From NCBI RefSeq assembly GCF_001644565.1, contig NZ_CP011387.1, positions 72,501-136,500 of the forward strand: a stretch of DNA of 64,000 nucleotides, read 5' to 3'. Positions 1-9,753 of this stretch are shown here, one piece after another; the first letter of the stretch is position 1; each line of letters begins with the position of its first letter. Below the pieces are notes generated by a model. The model had not been told where the DNA came from. It made no database searches and saw only the letters and a list, made by a program, of their open reading frames with translations. The position numbers and the translations under genes are program-made. Source of the stretch: Deinococcus puniceus (GTDB taxonomy: Bacteria > Deinococcota > Deinococci > Deinococcales > Deinococcaceae).

Positions 1-8
1 GCTTGCAA

Positions 9-30
9 CTGTCTGCGCACGCGCAGACAG
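9..30. repeat. 22-bp perfect palindrome
   Basis: Two 10-nt arms (CTGTCTGCGC and its exact complement) flank a 2-nt centre. It lies about 65 nt downstream of the leftward promoter at 100-128, so it would fall in the 5' leader of whatever is transcribed off the left edge. It could be an operator or an RNA hairpin. There is no T-tract, so a terminator is unlikely. Confidence 0.5.
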
Positions 31-99
31 AATAATTTCTGCTTGCTCTCGCTCTTCTCACTCGCTTGTCATGCACCGCGCCTCTCGTGAGGCTCAGAG

Positions 100-128
100 A
101 GATTACACGGGAACGCGCAGGGTGTCAA
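100..128 (-). promoter_or_regulatory. sigma-70 promoter reading off the left edge
   Basis: On the minus strand a perfect -35 TTGACA (rc at 123-128) is followed by 17 nt and a -10 TAATCT (rc at 100-105). The match and spacing predict a strong promoter starting near position 93 and reading leftward out of the window. The gene it serves is not visible. Confidence 0.6.
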
Positions 129-191
129 CCCCCTGCCCGCCATCTTCTCTGAATACTTTTCTCGTGAGATGAAAGTCAACGTTCAGGACGC

Positions 192-217
192 AAAAATCCG
201 GCCTTTGCAGACCGGAT
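192..217 (-). terminator. rho-independent terminator after luxS
   Basis: On the minus strand ATCCGG - 10-nt loop - CCGGAT is followed directly by TTTT. It lies about 50 nt downstream of the luxS stop codon, in the right orientation to end that transcript. Confidence 0.6.
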
Positions 218-269
218 CGACTTGAATCTTACCCACCGAATTGTTGGAGGACACGGCAGTGGAACAGGC

Positions 270-737
270 TCAGCGTTGGAGCAGGATGGTCTCCTGTACC
301 TTCAGGCCGCCTCCCAGAGCGTCGCGGGCATGTTGGCGAGCAGCTTGCAGATCGTGGTCACGGTAGTTGCCGCACTCCAGTTCACTGACGCCGGGAATAG
401 GGCGGTCATGGGCGGCAGTATCGCGTAGGGCCGCTTCGAAGGCCTGCAATACGCCCTGTTCATCAGGCTCGCCAATGACGGCCATATACATTCCGGTGCG
501 GCAACCCATCGGGGAAACATCTACTACGTCTTCCAGATGGTCGCGCAGATATCCGGCCAGTAGGTGTTCGAGGGTATGAATGGCTGCCGGGTCTATGGCC
601 GCCTGATTGGGCTGAAGCAGCCGCAGATCGTATTTGCTGATGGAATCGCCACGCGGCGTGGTCTTGACGCCCGCCAAGCGCACGTAAGGAGCCTTGACTT
701 TGGTGTGATCCAGATCGAAGGATTCGACATTTGCCAT
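270..737 (-). CDS. luxS: S-ribosylhomocysteine lyase (LuxS)
   Basis: LuxS cleaves S-ribosylhomocysteine to homocysteine and DPD, the autoinducer-2 precursor, in the activated methyl cycle in the cytoplasm. The 155-residue protein has the usual family length and carries the metal-binding HTLEH motif (His54, His58), a third metal ligand at Cys122 and the catalytic cysteine in SPMGCRTG (Cys79). It starts MANVESFDLDHTKV, typical of the family. It is transcribed alone and is followed by a terminator. Whether AI-2 is used for signalling here or is just a by-product cannot be read from the sequence. No pfs/mtnN partner is in the window. Confidence 0.96.
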   Translation of the reverse strand: MANVESFDLDHTKVKAPYVRLAGVKTTPRGDSISKYDLRLLQPNQAAIDPAAIHTLEHLLAGYLRDHLEDVVDVSPMGCRTGMYMAVIGEPDEQGVLQAFEAALRDTAAHDRPIPGVSELECGNYRDHDLQAARQHARDALGGGLKVQETILLQR

Positions 738-826
738 ACCGTTTATTGTCGCGCAGTCGGTGGATAGATATGGTGACGCGGCAGGCTACCTGCAACGCCG
801 CTCCCCTCTTCCCTGCCCACGCTCCG

Positions 827-832
827 TATACT
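827..832 (+). promoter_or_regulatory. -10 box of leaderless lspA
   Basis: TATACT lies exactly 7 nt before the lspA GTG, placing transcription initiation at or next to the start codon. No Shine-Dalgarno sequence is present. Confidence 0.65.
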
Positions 833-839
833 GCTCGGC

Positions 840-1361
840 GTGCCGACCCTGACCAACCGTGCGCCCCGCCTGCCTGTGTGGATGCCGTTCCTAATAGCTG
901 GGCTGCTGATCGTGGCCGACCAAGCCCTCAAAGCGTGGGCCTTGGCAAATTTAGTAGAACGCCAACCTGCCATCCCTTTTATTCCCGGTCTGATCGATTG
1001 GGTACTGACCTTCAACACGGGCGCGGCGTGGAGTCTATTCAGCGGCTCGGCGCTGCCGCTGGCGATAGGAAGGCTCGCCGTTGGCTTGGGCATTTTGGGC
1101 TACCTTACTTTCCGCCCGCAACCCCGCTTTATTACAGTAGTCCTAAGTCTGGTCTCTGCCGGGGCCATCGGCAACGCCATAGACGGCATTCGGCAGGGCA
1201 AGGTGACCGACATGATCCACTCGCCCGCCCTAAGCGCCGTGACTCGCGCCTTCAATGCGGGCGACTTCCCTATTTTTAATATTGCCGATATGTGCGTCGT
1301 CGGCGGCACGCTGCTGCTCCTGATTGCCAGCCTCGTGCCTGACCGCAAACCGAAGCTGTAG
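840..1361 (+). CDS. lspA: lipoprotein signal peptidase (signal peptidase II)
   Basis: This inner-membrane aspartyl protease removes signal peptides from diacylglyceryl-modified prolipoproteins. The 173-residue protein has about four hydrophobic segments, the NTGAAWS motif (59-65), and the two catalytic aspartates in KVTDMI (Asp124) and FNIAD (Asp150). The GTG start is chosen because a TATACT -10 box sits 7 nt upstream with no ribosome-binding site, which indicates a leaderless mRNA. It converges on rpmB. Confidence 0.93.
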   Translation: MPTLTNRAPRLPVWMPFLIAGLLIVADQALKAWALANLVERQPAIPFIPGLIDWVLTFNTGAAWSLFSGSALPLAIGRLAVGLGILGYLTFRPQPRFITVVLSLVSAGAIGNAIDGIRQGKVTDMIHSPALSAVTRAFNAGDFPIFNIADMCVVGGTLLLLIASLVPDRKPKL

Positions 1362-1371
1362 AAGCAGACCA

Positions 1372-1412
1372 ATAAAAACCGCCGCCTCCATCCATGACAG
1401 ACAGAGGCGACG
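1372..1412 (-). terminator. rho-independent terminator of rpmB
   Basis: On the minus strand CGTCGCCTC pairs with GAGGCGGCG across a loop of about 15 nt (one G:T pair), followed by GTTTTTATT. It sits between convergent lspA and rpmB and ends the rpmB transcript. Confidence 0.65.
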
Positions 1413-1430
1413 AGTGAAGATTCAAGCAGC

Positions 1431-1646
1431 TTAGATCAGGCTGCGGCGGCACTTGGTGCACACGCGCACGCGCAGGCTGATGCCGCCGCGAGTCACGGTG
1501 AGGGGCTGCAGGTTAGGCACCTGACGGGTTTTGGTCACGCCGGTGACTTTACGGCCTACGCCGCCCGCTGCACGGGCCTTACCACGGCGCACCACAGAGT
1601 TGACGACTACCGGCCCTTTGCCGCACATTTCGCATACTTTTGACAT
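1431..1646 (-). CDS. rpmB: 50S ribosomal protein L28 (bL28)
   Basis: Structural protein of the large ribosomal subunit. The start at 1646 gives 71 residues beginning [13 protein letters not shown], the family N-terminus, and is preceded by a good Shine-Dalgarno (AAGGGAG). An open frame extends further upstream but has no family similarity. Cysteine pairs near both ends (Cys5/Cys8 and Cys63/Cys66) show that this is the zinc-binding form of L28. It stands alone, with a terminator downstream. Confidence 0.95.
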   Translation of the reverse strand: MSKVCEMCGKGPVVVNSVVRRGKARAAGGVGRKVTGVTKTRQVPNLQPLTVTRGGISLRVRVCTKCRRSLI

Positions 1647-1831
1647 GTTGGTCTCCCTTCTTGAGTCTGATTCCGCTGCACTGCCCGCAGGCCGCGCCCC
1701 ATTTTGGAGCGTCTGCCACGCCGGGCGGGAACAGACAAGCCTTACGAATGTAGCACATCTAAAATGGGCAAGATAAGCCTTGCACAGACCCAGCAACGAA
1801 TCTTAAGGGCGATTTGCCAAGGGCGAAGACA

Positions 1832-1862
1832 CAAAAAACCGGACACCACTGGGGCGTCCGGT
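1832..1862 (-). terminator. rho-independent terminator
   Basis: On the minus strand ACCGGAC pairs with GTCCGGT and is followed by TTTTT. It lies 19 nt downstream of the GlsB/YeaQ-type gene and ends it. Confidence 0.7.
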
Positions 1863-1880
1863 TGGTGAAGAAAGAAGGTG

Positions 1881-2150
1881 TTAGCGCAAAACCTTCAGGG
1901 CCTTGAGGATAGCGATCAGCACGACGCTGCCGACCACGCCCCAGATGATACTCCAGATGGTGAAGCCACTGCCCGCGACACTTGCGCCGCCGATGTTGAG
2001 CAGGTTGCCGAAGACGAACTGGGCGACGATGCTGCCCACGATACCGATCAAGATATTTGCCACTGCACCCTGCTGAGCGTTGGTCTTCATGATGAGACTT
2101 GCGAGCCAACCGCAGAGGGCACCTACCAGAATAGTGATGATCCAACCCAT
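1881..2150 (-). CDS. GlsB/YeaQ/YmgE-family membrane protein
   Basis: An 89-residue, very hydrophobic protein starting [20 protein letters not shown], with about three transmembrane segments and the glycine-rich pattern [13 protein letters not shown] typical of the family often labelled transglycosylase-associated. Its members are stress-linked small membrane proteins with no demonstrated enzyme activity. The start at 2150 follows a near-perfect Shine-Dalgarno (AGGAGGT, 7 nt upstream), so the longer upstream open frame is rejected. It is a single-gene unit with its own terminator. Confidence 0.87.
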   Translation of the reverse strand: MGWIITILVGALCGWLASLIMKTNAQQGAVANILIGIVGSIVAQFVFGNLLNIGGASVAGSGFTIWSIIWGVVGSVVLIAILKALKVLR

Positions 2151-2509
2151 GATTCTTACCTCCTGGACGTTGAGTTTCAACGATGCTTGCTTCTGAGGTG
2201 AAGCCGTTGTGGGATGAGCATGAGACGCAGGCCCCCCGATCAGTGTAGCCAAGCACACCTTCTCAAGACTGGCCCAACATGGGGTAAGCACCAGCGAAAC
2301 CGCCGATCAAGCTGGGCTATGCAAAGGACGGCCAGCACGCTCATCTCTGACTTCAAGCTGACGAATCGGCAGGAGTGCCGCCGCCAATTGGGGGTGTTCG
2401 CTGTCTTGTCTTGCCCCCCTGCCCACGCCGGGGCGACTGCACCGCTAGCATAGGCAGACTTGATCCGCTCCCACAGCAGTGGTGAGGCGGCGCGGAGGAC
2501 ATCACCCCT
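2151..2509. other. intergenic region between divergent genes
   Basis: About 360 nt separate the leftward GlsB-type gene from thrC. The thrC Shine-Dalgarno GGAGGA is at 2494-2499. A TAGCAT hexamer near 2447 may be its -10 box. No credible ORF, threonine leader peptide or riboswitch is seen. Confidence 0.4.
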
Positions 2510-3550
2510 ATGCCCGGACTACTGGAACGCTACAAAGACTTTTTGCCCATCACCGACAAGACGCCCGCCCTGAGCCTGCACGAGGGCAGCACGCCGCTGA
2601 TTCACGCGCCCGCCCTGAGCAAACTGCTGGACATAGAGCTGTTCCTGAAATACGAGGGCCTGAACCCCACCGGCAGTTTTAAAGACCGGGGCATGGTCAT
2701 GGCCGTAGCTAAAGCAGTCGAAGACGGCGCAGACACCGTAATTTGCGCCAGCACGGGCAATACCAGCGCCGCCGCCGCCGCTTACGCCGCCCGCAGTGGG
2801 CTGCGCTGCATCGTGCTGATTCCCGACGGCAACATCGCGCTGGGCAAGCTGGCGCAGGCGGTGGCGTATGGGGCGCAGATCGTGGCGATCAACGGCAACT
2901 TTGATGCGGCCCTGAGTCTGGTGCAGCAGATCAGCCGGGAACACCCGATTGCCCTCGTGAACAGCGTGAACCCCTACCGCTTGCAGGGTCAAAAAACGGC
3001 GGCCTTTGAAATCGTGGATGAACTGGGTGCGGCTCCCGATATTCTGGCCCTGCCTGTGGGCAACGCCGGAAACATCAGCGCGTATTGGATGGGCTTCCGC
3101 GAGTACCGCACGCGTGGGATGACCGACACGCTTCCGCGCATGTGGGGCTTTCAAGCAGCGGGGGCGGCTCCTTTGGCACGCGGGCTGGAGCGGGTGGACA
3201 ACCCCGAAACGCTGGCGACGGCCATCCGCATTGGTGCACCGGCCAGCGCCCACCTCGCCAAAGCGGCGGTCAGCGAGAGCGGCGGCCTGTTCGATATGGC
3301 CACCGACGACGAAATCATGGACGCCTACTTTCAGATTGCCCGCGAAGGCGTGTTTTGCGAGCCTGCCAGCGCCACCCCCGTTGCGGGCCTGCTGAAGCTA
3401 CACGCCGCCGGAAAACTGAAGCCGGGATCGCGTGTAGTGGCCGTGCTGACGGGCAACGGCCTGAAAGACCCCAACAACGCGATGCGGGGCATGGCCGCGC
3501 CTGTGGCGGTGGGGGCGGATATGCAGAGCGTGTTGGCGACTATTCTTTGA
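2510..3550 (+). CDS. thrC: threonine synthase
   Basis: A PLP enzyme converting O-phosphohomoserine to threonine, the last step of the pathway. The 346-residue protein is a fold-type II PLP enzyme with the cofactor lysine in GSFKDRG (Lys58) and a phosphate-binding glycine/serine segment ([11 protein letters not shown]). It resembles the short Thermus/Bacillus-type ThrC, not the long form. GGAGGA lies 10 nt before the ATG. Homoserine kinase, which makes its substrate, follows 100 bp downstream, with a dispersed repeat in the gap. Confidence 0.94.
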   Translation: MPGLLERYKDFLPITDKTPALSLHEGSTPLIHAPALSKLLDIELFLKYEGLNPTGSFKDRGMVMAVAKAVEDGADTVICASTGNTSAAAAAYAARSGLRCIVLIPDGNIALGKLAQAVAYGAQIVAINGNFDAALSLVQQISREHPIALVNSVNPYRLQGQKTAAFEIVDELGAAPDILALPVGNAGNISAYWMGFREYRTRGMTDTLPRMWGFQAAGAAPLARGLERVDNPETLATAIRIGAPASAHLAKAAVSESGGLFDMATDDEIMDAYFQIAREGVFCEPASATPVAGLLKLHAAGKLKPGSRVVAVLTGNGLKDPNNAMRGMAAPVAVGADMQSVLATIL

Positions 3551-3552
3551 AA

Positions 3553-3625
3553 ATGGGTCAGTGGTTAGTGGTGAGCGGTGAGTGGGAAACACACGGGACA
3601 GAGTGTGGATCGTGGAGCGTGGGCT
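3553..3625. repeat. dispersed short repeat (GTGGTTAGTGGTGAG type)
   Basis: The gap between thrC and thrB holds GTCAGTGGTTAGTGGTGAGCGG and GTGGATCGTGGAGCGTGGG. The same words recur at 4560-4618, 10573-10615, 32119-32145, 47525-47627 and 62822-62895. It looks like a genus-specific intergenic repeat. Confidence 0.55.
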
Positions 3626-3650
3626 GGACTGCTGAACCTGCGGTAGTCGG

Positions 3651-4559
3651 GTGACTCCGTTTACCGTTCGTGCGCCTGCCAGCAGCGCTAATTTGGGGCC
3701 GGGGTTCGATAGCCTCGGCCTGAGCGTGCCGCTCTATACCACCTTGCGCGTGACGCCTCAGGGCCACACCGAAGTGGTGCCGATGGGTGCGGGGCTGGAC
3801 GGCACGCCGCACAACGAGAGCAACTACGTGTACAAGGCCATGCTGCTGGCCGCCAAACGTGCGGGTCAACCTTTGCCGCACGCCCGCATAGAAATCGAGT
3901 CCGATGTGCCGCTGGCACGGGGCCTAGGCAGCAGCGCCGCCGCCTTGGTGGCCGGAATCGTGGCGGGCAACGAACTGTTGGGCAACCCGCTGACCCCCGA
4001 AGCCGTGCTGGACGTGGCGGCGCGGGAAGAAGGCCACCCCGACAACGTGGCTCCGGCGCTGTTTGGCGGCATCGTGGTCGCCACACTGGACAAGTTGGGC
4101 ACGCATTATGTGCGCCTAGACCCGCCCGCACACTTGGCCGTCACGGTGCTGATTCCCGACTTCGAGTTGTCGACGAGCAAGGCCCGCGCCGTGCTGCCCA
4201 AGGAATACAGCCGCGCCGACGCCGTACACGCGCTGTCTCATGCGGCGTTGCTGGCAGCGGCTCTGAGCGTGGGCAGGCTCGATCTGCTGCGCCACGCCAT
4301 GCAGGACTACATTCATCAAATCTGGCGAGCGCCCCTTGTGCCCGGCCTCAGCGACATTTTGGAAGAAGCCCACAAGCACGGCGCACTGGGAGCCGCCCTG
4401 AGTGGCGCGGGGCCAACTGTGCTGTGTTTTCACGACACCCGCGAAGACACGGCGCGGCTGCACACCTATCTGCATAGCGTGATGGCTAAAAACGGCCTGA
4501 CGGGAACGGTGCTGGATCTGCCGATTGATGTGGTGGGCACGGTGATTGAACGGCACTAA
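3651..4559 (+). CDS. thrB: homoserine kinase
   Basis: A GHMP-family kinase that phosphorylates homoserine, feeding ThrC. The 302-residue protein starts (GTG) with [20 protein letters not shown], the standard ThrB N-terminus, and has the GHMP ATP-binding loop [13 protein letters not shown] (about 87-99) and a C-terminal [11 protein letters not shown] motif. It is placed after thrC and may be co-transcribed with it. The stop codon abuts a perfect hairpin that closes the unit. Aspartokinase and homoserine dehydrogenase are not in the window. Confidence 0.94.
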   Translation: MTPFTVRAPASSANLGPGFDSLGLSVPLYTTLRVTPQGHTEVVPMGAGLDGTPHNESNYVYKAMLLAAKRAGQPLPHARIEIESDVPLARGLGSSAAALVAGIVAGNELLGNPLTPEAVLDVAAREEGHPDNVAPALFGGIVVATLDKLGTHYVRLDPPAHLAVTVLIPDFELSTSKARAVLPKEYSRADAVHALSHAALLAAALSVGRLDLLRHAMQDYIHQIWRAPLVPGLSDILEEAHKHGALGAALSGAGPTVLCFHDTREDTARLHTYLHSVMAKNGLTGTVLDLPIDVVGTVIERH

Positions 4560-4618
4560 GGATAGTAAAACGTGGATCGTGGTTTGGCGTTTGCCCCACG
4601 ATCCACGTTTTACTATCC
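4560..4618. terminator. bidirectional hairpin between thrB and the MMPL gene
   Basis: A perfect inverted repeat with 23-bp arms (4560-4582 and 4596-4618) and a 13-nt loop fills the gap between two convergent genes. The arms carry AAAA and TTTT runs, so it can act on both strands. It contains the GTGGATCGTGG repeat word. Confidence 0.75.
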
Positions 4619-4626
4619 ACCCGCCA

Positions 4627-6885
4627 TCAATGCTCTATCCGCACCTGCGGCAACAACCGGTCTAACCACGCGGGTAGCCACCAGTTCCACTTTCCGGCAA
4701 TTTTGAGGAAGGCGGGCACCAACACCAGCCTGACCAACGTGGCGTCCAGCAGCACGGCCACCGCCAGCCCCAAGCCGATGCTTTTATTCGCCACTACGCG
4801 CCCCACGATGAAGGCGCAGAACACGATAAACATGATGATGGCGGCGCTCGTAATGATCCGGGCTGTGCGCCCCACCGCCAATACCACCGCCTCATCGTTG
4901 GAGTGGCCGCGCAGCACTTCTTCCTGCACCCGCGAGAGCAAAAAGATTTCGTAGTCCATGCTGAGGCCGAACAGGACGGCGAACAGCAGCAGCGGCAGGC
5001 TGGAATCCAGCACCCCGACATCTTGCGGAATGCCGAGGTAGGAGGCCAGAAAGCCGTCCTGTACCACCAGCGTGACCACTCCGTAGGCGGCGGCCACCGT
5101 GAGGGCATTCATCAAAATGCTTTTCAGGGGAATCAACAGGCTGCGGAAGGCCACCATCAGCAGCAGGAAGGTGGCGACGAATACGCCCGCGATGACGGTG
5201 GGCAGCGCCCCGGTGATGGCCTGACTGAATTCCCGCTCGCCCACAGGAGCGCCGCCCAGCGTGTAGCGGTAGCCGCTGGCGTCCAAAGTGCGCCGAATCT
5301 GGGTCTCGAAGGCATCGATGCGGTCTGCCCGCAGCGCCGTATCGGGAATGACCGTGACGCGGAGGAGTTGGCGGTCTGTGCTAAAGGAACGCTGGGTGAG
5401 CGCGGTGACGGCAGCGATAGCGTCGGTGCCGCCTCCCGCTGTATTGCCGCTGAGATCGGCAGCGGTCAGGAAGGGACTCAGCACGGTTTCTACCCCCGGC
5501 AAGGCCCGCAAGTCGGCCACTACTGCCCGGAACCTGTCGCGGTCTTCGGGGCCGTAACGCCCGCCGTTGTCCAGCACCACCTCGAATTGGCTAAGTAGGC
5601 CGCCCGCGCCCAGCGTCCGGACATCGGAGAGCGCGTCCCGACTTTCGACTCCCGGCGTGAGGCCCCACGCGCCCGCGTAGCCTGTTTTCATGTTCAGGGC
5701 AGGCAGCGCCAGCAGCAGCAAAAACGCGGTGCTGAGGATGACCCCCAGAAAGGGACGGGCGGTAACGCGGCGGGCGAAGGCCGTCCATGCTTCGGAGGCC
5801 GCGCTGCTCTGTGCCCACGGAAATTTGAGGATGCGGGGGCTATTCACGCGCTCGCCCAATAAGGCCAGCATCGCCGGGAGGGCTGTGAGACTGGCAAGAA
5901 TGGTGAGCAGGACGGCCAGCACCCCGCCGAGGCCCATGCTGCGGACAAAGGCCAGCGGCGGCAGGATCAGGCCCGCCATGGCGATGGCTACCGTGATGCC
6001 GCTGAAGGCCACACTTCGCCCCGCCGTGAGCATGGTGCGGGCTGCCGCTGACCGCGAATCGCCGTCTTGGGCCAATTCTTCGCGGAAGCGGTTGACCATC
6101 AGCAGGGCGTAATCGATGCCCGCGCCGAGGCCGATCAGCGTGATGATGCTCTGGGCAAAGGTGCTGACTTCCATGACCCGCGTTAGGCCAAAGAGGCACG
6201 CCATAGCCACCGTGATACTGAGGACGCCCACCACCAACGGCAACCCAGTCGCCACCAGCGCCCCGAACACCAGCAGCAGCACCAGCGCGGTCAGTGGCAG
6301 GGCGGCGAATTCGCTGCGTTTGGTATCGCTTTCGGCAAAGGCGGTGAAATCGTCGGCAATGGCCTGCCCGCCCGTGATGCGGATGCTGAGGCCGGGGCCG
6401 GACGCCCCCACTTGAGACGCTTCTACCTTGTCGGCGTACTCGCGCACCCGCGCTAGGGTTTCGGTGGCTCCTTCTTCCAGAGGAATTTGCGCCACCGTCA
6501 GGGCCAGCACGCCGTCCTCCGCCCGCGTGGGCAGCGTGGTCTGGGCATCCTGACGCAGTACCCGCGTCACGCCCTGCACACCCTCTAGCCCCTGCACGAA
6601 CTTGTCGTAGACAGCTTTGCCCTGCGCGGTATCCAGCGGCGGCGTGCTGCGTGTGACCAGCAGCACCGTGTTGGTGTCGACTTCTTCAAACCGCTCGCGC
6701 AAAATGTTGATGACTCGGCGGCCATCGGAGTCTTGCAGGCTGCCGGGATTGGCCGAAAGTGCGGCGGGAGCGCGGGCCGCAAAGGGCACCGACAGCAGCG
6801 CCGCCAGCCCCCAGAGGGCCAGCACCAGCCAGGGCCGCCGGGTCACAAAGAGGGAAAGGGCACGCATGAAGCCCAAGTAGAGCAT
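4627..6885 (-). CDS. MMPL-family RND-type membrane transporter
   Basis: A 752-residue polytopic inner-membrane protein with the duplicated MMPL layout: one N-terminal helix, a large extracytoplasmic loop, five helices, then the same again. The paired membrane motifs [17 protein letters not shown] (about 255-271) and [18 protein letters not shown] (about 640-657) hold the Asp-Tyr pairs thought to carry protons in MMPL exporters. The substrate could be a lipid, pigment or drug and cannot be told. An internal Met at residue 7 ([14 protein letters not shown]) is an equally good start. It is a single gene with no obvious partner. Confidence 0.88.
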   Translation of the reverse strand: MLYLGFMRALSLFVTRRPWLVLALWGLAALLSVPFAARAPAALSANPGSLQDSDGRRVINILRERFEEVDTNTVLLVTRSTPPLDTAQGKAVYDKFVQGLEGVQGVTRVLRQDAQTTLPTRAEDGVLALTVAQIPLEEGATETLARVREYADKVEASQVGASGPGLSIRITGGQAIADDFTAFAESDTKRSEFAALPLTALVLLLVFGALVATGLPLVVGVLSITVAMACLFGLTRVMEVSTFAQSIITLIGLGAGIDYALLMVNRFREELAQDGDSRSAAARTMLTAGRSVAFSGITVAIAMAGLILPPLAFVRSMGLGGVLAVLLTILASLTALPAMLALLGERVNSPRILKFPWAQSSAASEAWTAFARRVTARPFLGVILSTAFLLLLALPALNMKTGYAGAWGLTPGVESRDALSDVRTLGAGGLLSQFEVVLDNGGRYGPEDRDRFRAVVADLRALPGVETVLSPFLTAADLSGNTAGGGTDAIAAVTALTQRSFSTDRQLLRVTVIPDTALRADRIDAFETQIRRTLDASGYRYTLGGAPVGEREFSQAITGALPTVIAGVFVATFLLLMVAFRSLLIPLKSILMNALTVAAAYGVVTLVVQDGFLASYLGIPQDVGVLDSSLPLLLFAVLFGLSMDYEIFLLSRVQEEVLRGHSNDEAVVLAVGRTARIITSAAIIMFIVFCAFIVGRVVANKSIGLGLAVAVLLDATLVRLVLVPAFLKIAGKWNWWLPAWLDRLLPQVRIEH

Positions 6886-6997
6886 GGGGGGCGGGAAAGG
6901 ACGTGACGGAAGAGATACAGGTGGGGCAGTATGGTCTGCGGCTGCTGGATAGAAAACGTGTTAATCCCTGTGCTTAAGCAGAATGTGTTTTAGAAGG

Positions 6998-7504
6998 TCA
7001 GAGTGTTGGGCGTGGTGAACGGACGGCAAAACTTTGGCGGGTGCCTTCTTCGAAATAGCTGCGGAGTCGCTGCATCAACACGGCGACATCCCCAAACTCT
7101 GCCTCATGAGGGAGCGGCCCTTCGCTGTCGTGGCTAACTATGAAGCACCAAGCGGCACTGTCTGGCAATGTCGCCTCTAGAAAACGTTGCAGAGCCCTCC
7201 AAGTAGGGTTACTGTCGTTTGCAGGGCCATGCCACCTGAGCGTTTCTATGGCACTGAGGCGGAACAAGATTCGAGGAGCACCATAAGCAGCTACATCCTG
7301 AAGCCAAGGGCCATACAAAGCGGGTGTGCTGTCCAGTTGCCGAAAAATAAAGGCAGGATCGACGCCAAACTCTTCACTGGGAATCACGAATTCCTCTGGC
7401 CCCCAATGACGAACGGTGGGCGGGAATCGGAAGGGCTCAGCGGTTTCAGCGGGAAGAAAGAGTTCAAGGTCGCCTGACATTCCTATGTTGTAGTGCATCG
7501 CCAA
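6998..7504 (-). CDS. hypothetical protein, 168 aa
   Basis: I do not recognise this family. It is an acidic, soluble-looking protein with no signal peptide or membrane helix and aromatic-rich patches (HWGPEEFVIP, WRALQRFLEA, RLRSYFEEG). A second start at residue 9 (MSGDLELFLP, 7480) is possible. It lies 15 bp downstream of the APH-like kinase on the same strand, so the two may be co-transcribed. It has the size and lone position of the small SUKH/DUF-type proteins common in Deinococcus, but no motif proves this. Confidence 0.55.
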   Translation of the reverse strand: MAMHYNIGMSGDLELFLPAETAEPFRFPPTVRHWGPEEFVIPSEEFGVDPAFIFRQLDSTPALYGPWLQDVAAYGAPRILFRLSAIETLRWHGPANDSNPTWRALQRFLEATLPDSAAWCFIVSHDSEGPLPHEAEFGDVAVLMQRLRSYFEEGTRQSFAVRSPRPTL

Positions 7505-7519
7505 CCATGAACCCTTCCC

Positions 7520-8296
7520 CTAAAACAATTCGTCCAGCAGGCAGTAATATTCCAACTTCTCCGGGTCTACCCACTCGCGTCCATACGCATCCAGAAAGGC
7601 TTCGGCATGGGCGGCGTTCAGGTTGAATTTGAGGCTGCGGTGGGCCAAGGCCAAGTCGGCGTGTCGGTCTGCCAGTCCCGCGCGGCCCACGTCTACAAAG
7701 CCTTCTACCCACTCGCCATTTAGAATGAGGTTGGGCAAACACGGGTCGCCGTGCGTCACCACGATGTCTTCGGCGGGCGGGCGGGTGCGGGCCAGCTCGT
7801 TGAAAATACTGACGGCGCTGCGGCCTAAGCGTTCTTCATCAAAGTCGGTTTCGTCTACCGCGCCCGCTTCTACCTGTTCGCGGGCCAGCCGCAGGGTCAC
7901 GGGCAGGATCATGGAAAACGGGCAATCTCGGACGGGCAGGGCGTGAAGTTGGCGCAGCGCCCGCGCCAGCAGACCCACCACGCGCTCTGGGTGCAGCAGG
8001 GCGTCGGCGTGGCTCATGGGGATTCCGGGCAGGCGCGACATCGCCAAAAACTCGTGTGCGCTGCTCACTTCAAAGCCGATCAGCGCAGGCACGGGCACGC
8101 GCTCCGCCAGCCAGCGCAACCGCTCCCGCTCCTGCTGCAAGGTGCTGACCGGGTGGCCGCCGCGCTCCTGCACCTTCATCACATACTTCTGCGATTTCCA
8201 CACGCCCGCTCCACTTTGACCCTCGGTGATGGCTTCCCAACGGGCGGCGGGCAGGATGCGGCGCAGGGCGTCGGGGAGGGTGGGCAGATCAGACAT
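7520..8296 (-). CDS. APH(3')-like aminoglycoside/small-molecule phosphotransferase
   Basis: A 258-residue kinase of the choline/aminoglycoside kinase fold. The catalytic loop is [11 protein letters not shown] (HGD at 182-184) and the metal-binding aspartate is in [18 protein letters not shown] (Asp202), close to the APH(3') signature. Family members phosphorylate the 3'-OH of kanamycin or neomycin, but chromosomal homologues may have other substrates, so resistance is not proven. The start at 8296 ([15 protein letters not shown]) is where similarity begins. An open frame continuing upstream to 9697 is an antisense artefact over the next gene. Confidence 0.85.
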   Translation of the reverse strand: MSDLPTLPDALRRILPAARWEAITEGQSGAGVWKSQKYVMKVQERGGHPVSTLQQERERLRWLAERVPVPALIGFEVSSAHEFLAMSRLPGIPMSHADALLHPERVVGLLARALRQLHALPVRDCPFSMILPVTLRLAREQVEAGAVDETDFDEERLGRSAVSIFNELARTRPPAEDIVVTHGDPCLPNLILNGEWVEGFVDVGRAGLADRHADLALAHRSLKFNLNAAHAEAFLDAYGREWVDPEKLEYYCLLDELF

Positions 8297-8365
8297 GGGG
8301 GCAAGGATAGAGGCTTGCGCGAGGCCGAGGAAACCCAGATTCCGGTTGTGAACACTCCGGCCCTG

Positions 8366-8371
8366 TACACT
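8366..8371 (+). promoter_or_regulatory. -10 box of a leaderless gene
   Basis: TACACT lies 7 nt before the GTG at 8379, with no Shine-Dalgarno, as expected for a leaderless transcript. Confidence 0.55.
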
Positions 8372-8378
8372 GCGGAGC

Positions 8379-9284
8379 GTGAAGGTTGGCTTATTGGAAT
8401 CGCGTGCGGCGCGTCTGTCGGGGTACTGGGCGGCGTACCTTAAGGAACTTGGGGTCGAGAGAGCCGTCTCTGACCTGACCGACGCCGAAGCTTTGGCGCT
8501 GGGGCAAGAAAGCTTGCCGGGGGAACCCGTGCAGGTGCAATTGGCGCTGGGACGCATTTTGGCGCTGGGCCGGGTGGACGCGGTGCTGGTGCCGCAAAGC
8601 CCCCCGGTGGCCAACGACGCTTGGGGCGAGGCGCTGACCGAACTGCTGTCGCGGCGCTTTAGCAGCTTGCCTACGCTGATGCCCATTCCTGATGGCGGCC
8701 CCACGCTGGAAACGGTGGCGACTGAAATTGGTCTGAAACTGGCCCAGAATCCGGGCGGCATGCGGCTGGCGCTGGAGCGGGTCAAGCCCAAATCGGGTGG
8801 CGCACGCGAGGATATGCCGCCGCTGGCGATGGCGTCCCGCGTGACGGTGGCCGTAATCGGGCCGCGCTCGCTGCTGGCCGAAGACATTCTGGCGGGCGGC
8901 TTGGCTCCGGCGCTGGATGAACTTGGCCTGCACGCCGTCTTTTCTTCCGAGTTGCCTGTGGCGCAGGTGTTGGCGCGGGCCGTGCGAATGGAAGACACCG
9001 GACACATCACGGCGGGCGAACGGGAACTGTTTGGCGCGGCGTCGTTGTTGTCGGGTAAAAGCGCCGTGCGGGGCGTGATTTTCGTGGCCCCGGCCCGTGA
9101 CGCTGCCCACCGTGCCGCCCTGACCCGCGCCGCCGCCCGGATGCACGCGCCCACGCTCCTCATCGAACTGGACGCCGGACAAACCGAGTGGCCGGAACTG
9201 GAAGCCTTCCGTGACCGGATTACGCTGGGTGCGGCGGCCCGGCCCGCGAAAGGCACCACAACCACAGGAGACGAACCCGCATGA
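8379..9284 (+). CDS. DUF2229/activase-related-like hypothetical protein
   Basis: A 301-residue cytoplasmic protein. The N-terminal stretch ([39 protein letters not shown]..) follows the pattern of the DUF2229 domain found with 2-hydroxyacyl-CoA dehydratase activases. The cysteines that bind an iron-sulfur cluster in those proteins are absent, and there is no ATPase domain. This is family resemblance only; no function is assigned. The stop codon overlaps the next start (ATGA), so the two are translationally coupled. The GTG start is supported by a TACACT box 7 nt upstream. Confidence 0.6.
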   Translation: MKVGLLESRAARLSGYWAAYLKELGVERAVSDLTDAEALALGQESLPGEPVQVQLALGRILALGRVDAVLVPQSPPVANDAWGEALTELLSRRFSSLPTLMPIPDGGPTLETVATEIGLKLAQNPGGMRLALERVKPKSGGAREDMPPLAMASRVTVAVIGPRSLLAEDILAGGLAPALDELGLHAVFSSELPVAQVLARAVRMEDTGHITAGERELFGAASLLSGKSAVRGVIFVAPARDAAHRAALTRAAARMHAPTLLIELDAGQTEWPELEAFRDRITLGAAARPAKGTTTTGDEPA

Positions 9285-9649
9285 ACATCTGGCGCTGGCT
9301 GACCACCCCTGACCCCGAACCCGGTTTCACTCGCGGCAAGATCATGAAGCTCACGGTGCGCGTGTTCCTGTTCGCCCTCTTCGCCACGTTGGTGGGCGGA
9401 CTGCTGCGGGCTGTCGGGCTGGGGCCATACTTGGATACGTGGTGGGGAACCCTGATTTTTGTGCTGGTGCTGTATATACCGCTGGCCCGTTTTCTGATGG
9501 TGGATACCTTTGCGCCCAGCAGATTGGCAGCAGGCCGAGCCAGCAAAGCGCCCGTGAATAAAGCGGGCAAAACCAGTGCCGAGCGCCGCAAGGAACGCAA
9601 CCGCTATGCCGGAGTGCGGAAGAGTGCGCCGAAGGGTGGCCGCCGATAG
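9281..9649 (+). CDS. small membrane protein with basic C-terminal tail
   Basis: A 122-residue protein with two hydrophobic segments (about 26-47 and 53-73) and a strongly basic, disordered tail ending KGGRR. The start overlaps the upstream stop by 4 nt (ATGA), indicating an operon with the DUF2229-like gene. I recognise no family. The tail could contact nucleic acid or anionic lipid on the cytoplasmic face; that is inference. Confidence 0.7.
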   Translation: MNIWRWLTTPDPEPGFTRGKIMKLTVRVFLFALFATLVGGLLRAVGLGPYLDTWWGTLIFVLVLYIPLARFLMVDTFAPSRLAAGRASKAPVNKAGKTSAERRKERNRYAGVRKSAPKGGRR

Positions 9650-9753
9650 AGCCTGCCGCTCCTGTTCACACCCACAGTTGCAGCCGATCCCCGCCAAGCA
9701 TGAGCAATCGTGCGGCGGGGGTTACTGTTGTGATCGGGCCGAATTGATGCAGG

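Noticed and set aside
9..30. Palindrome read as a terminator
   Set aside because: No T-tract on either strand; more likely an operator or leader hairpin.
2214..2453. 79-codon plus-strand ORF before thrC
   Set aside because: No ribosome-binding site, no motif and shadow-like composition.
7520..9697. 725-codon minus-strand open frame extending the APH-like kinase upstream
   Set aside because: Family similarity begins at 8296; the extension is antisense to the 8379-9284 and 9281-9649 genes and is low-complexity Arg/Ser/Ala typical of shadow frames in GC-rich DNA.
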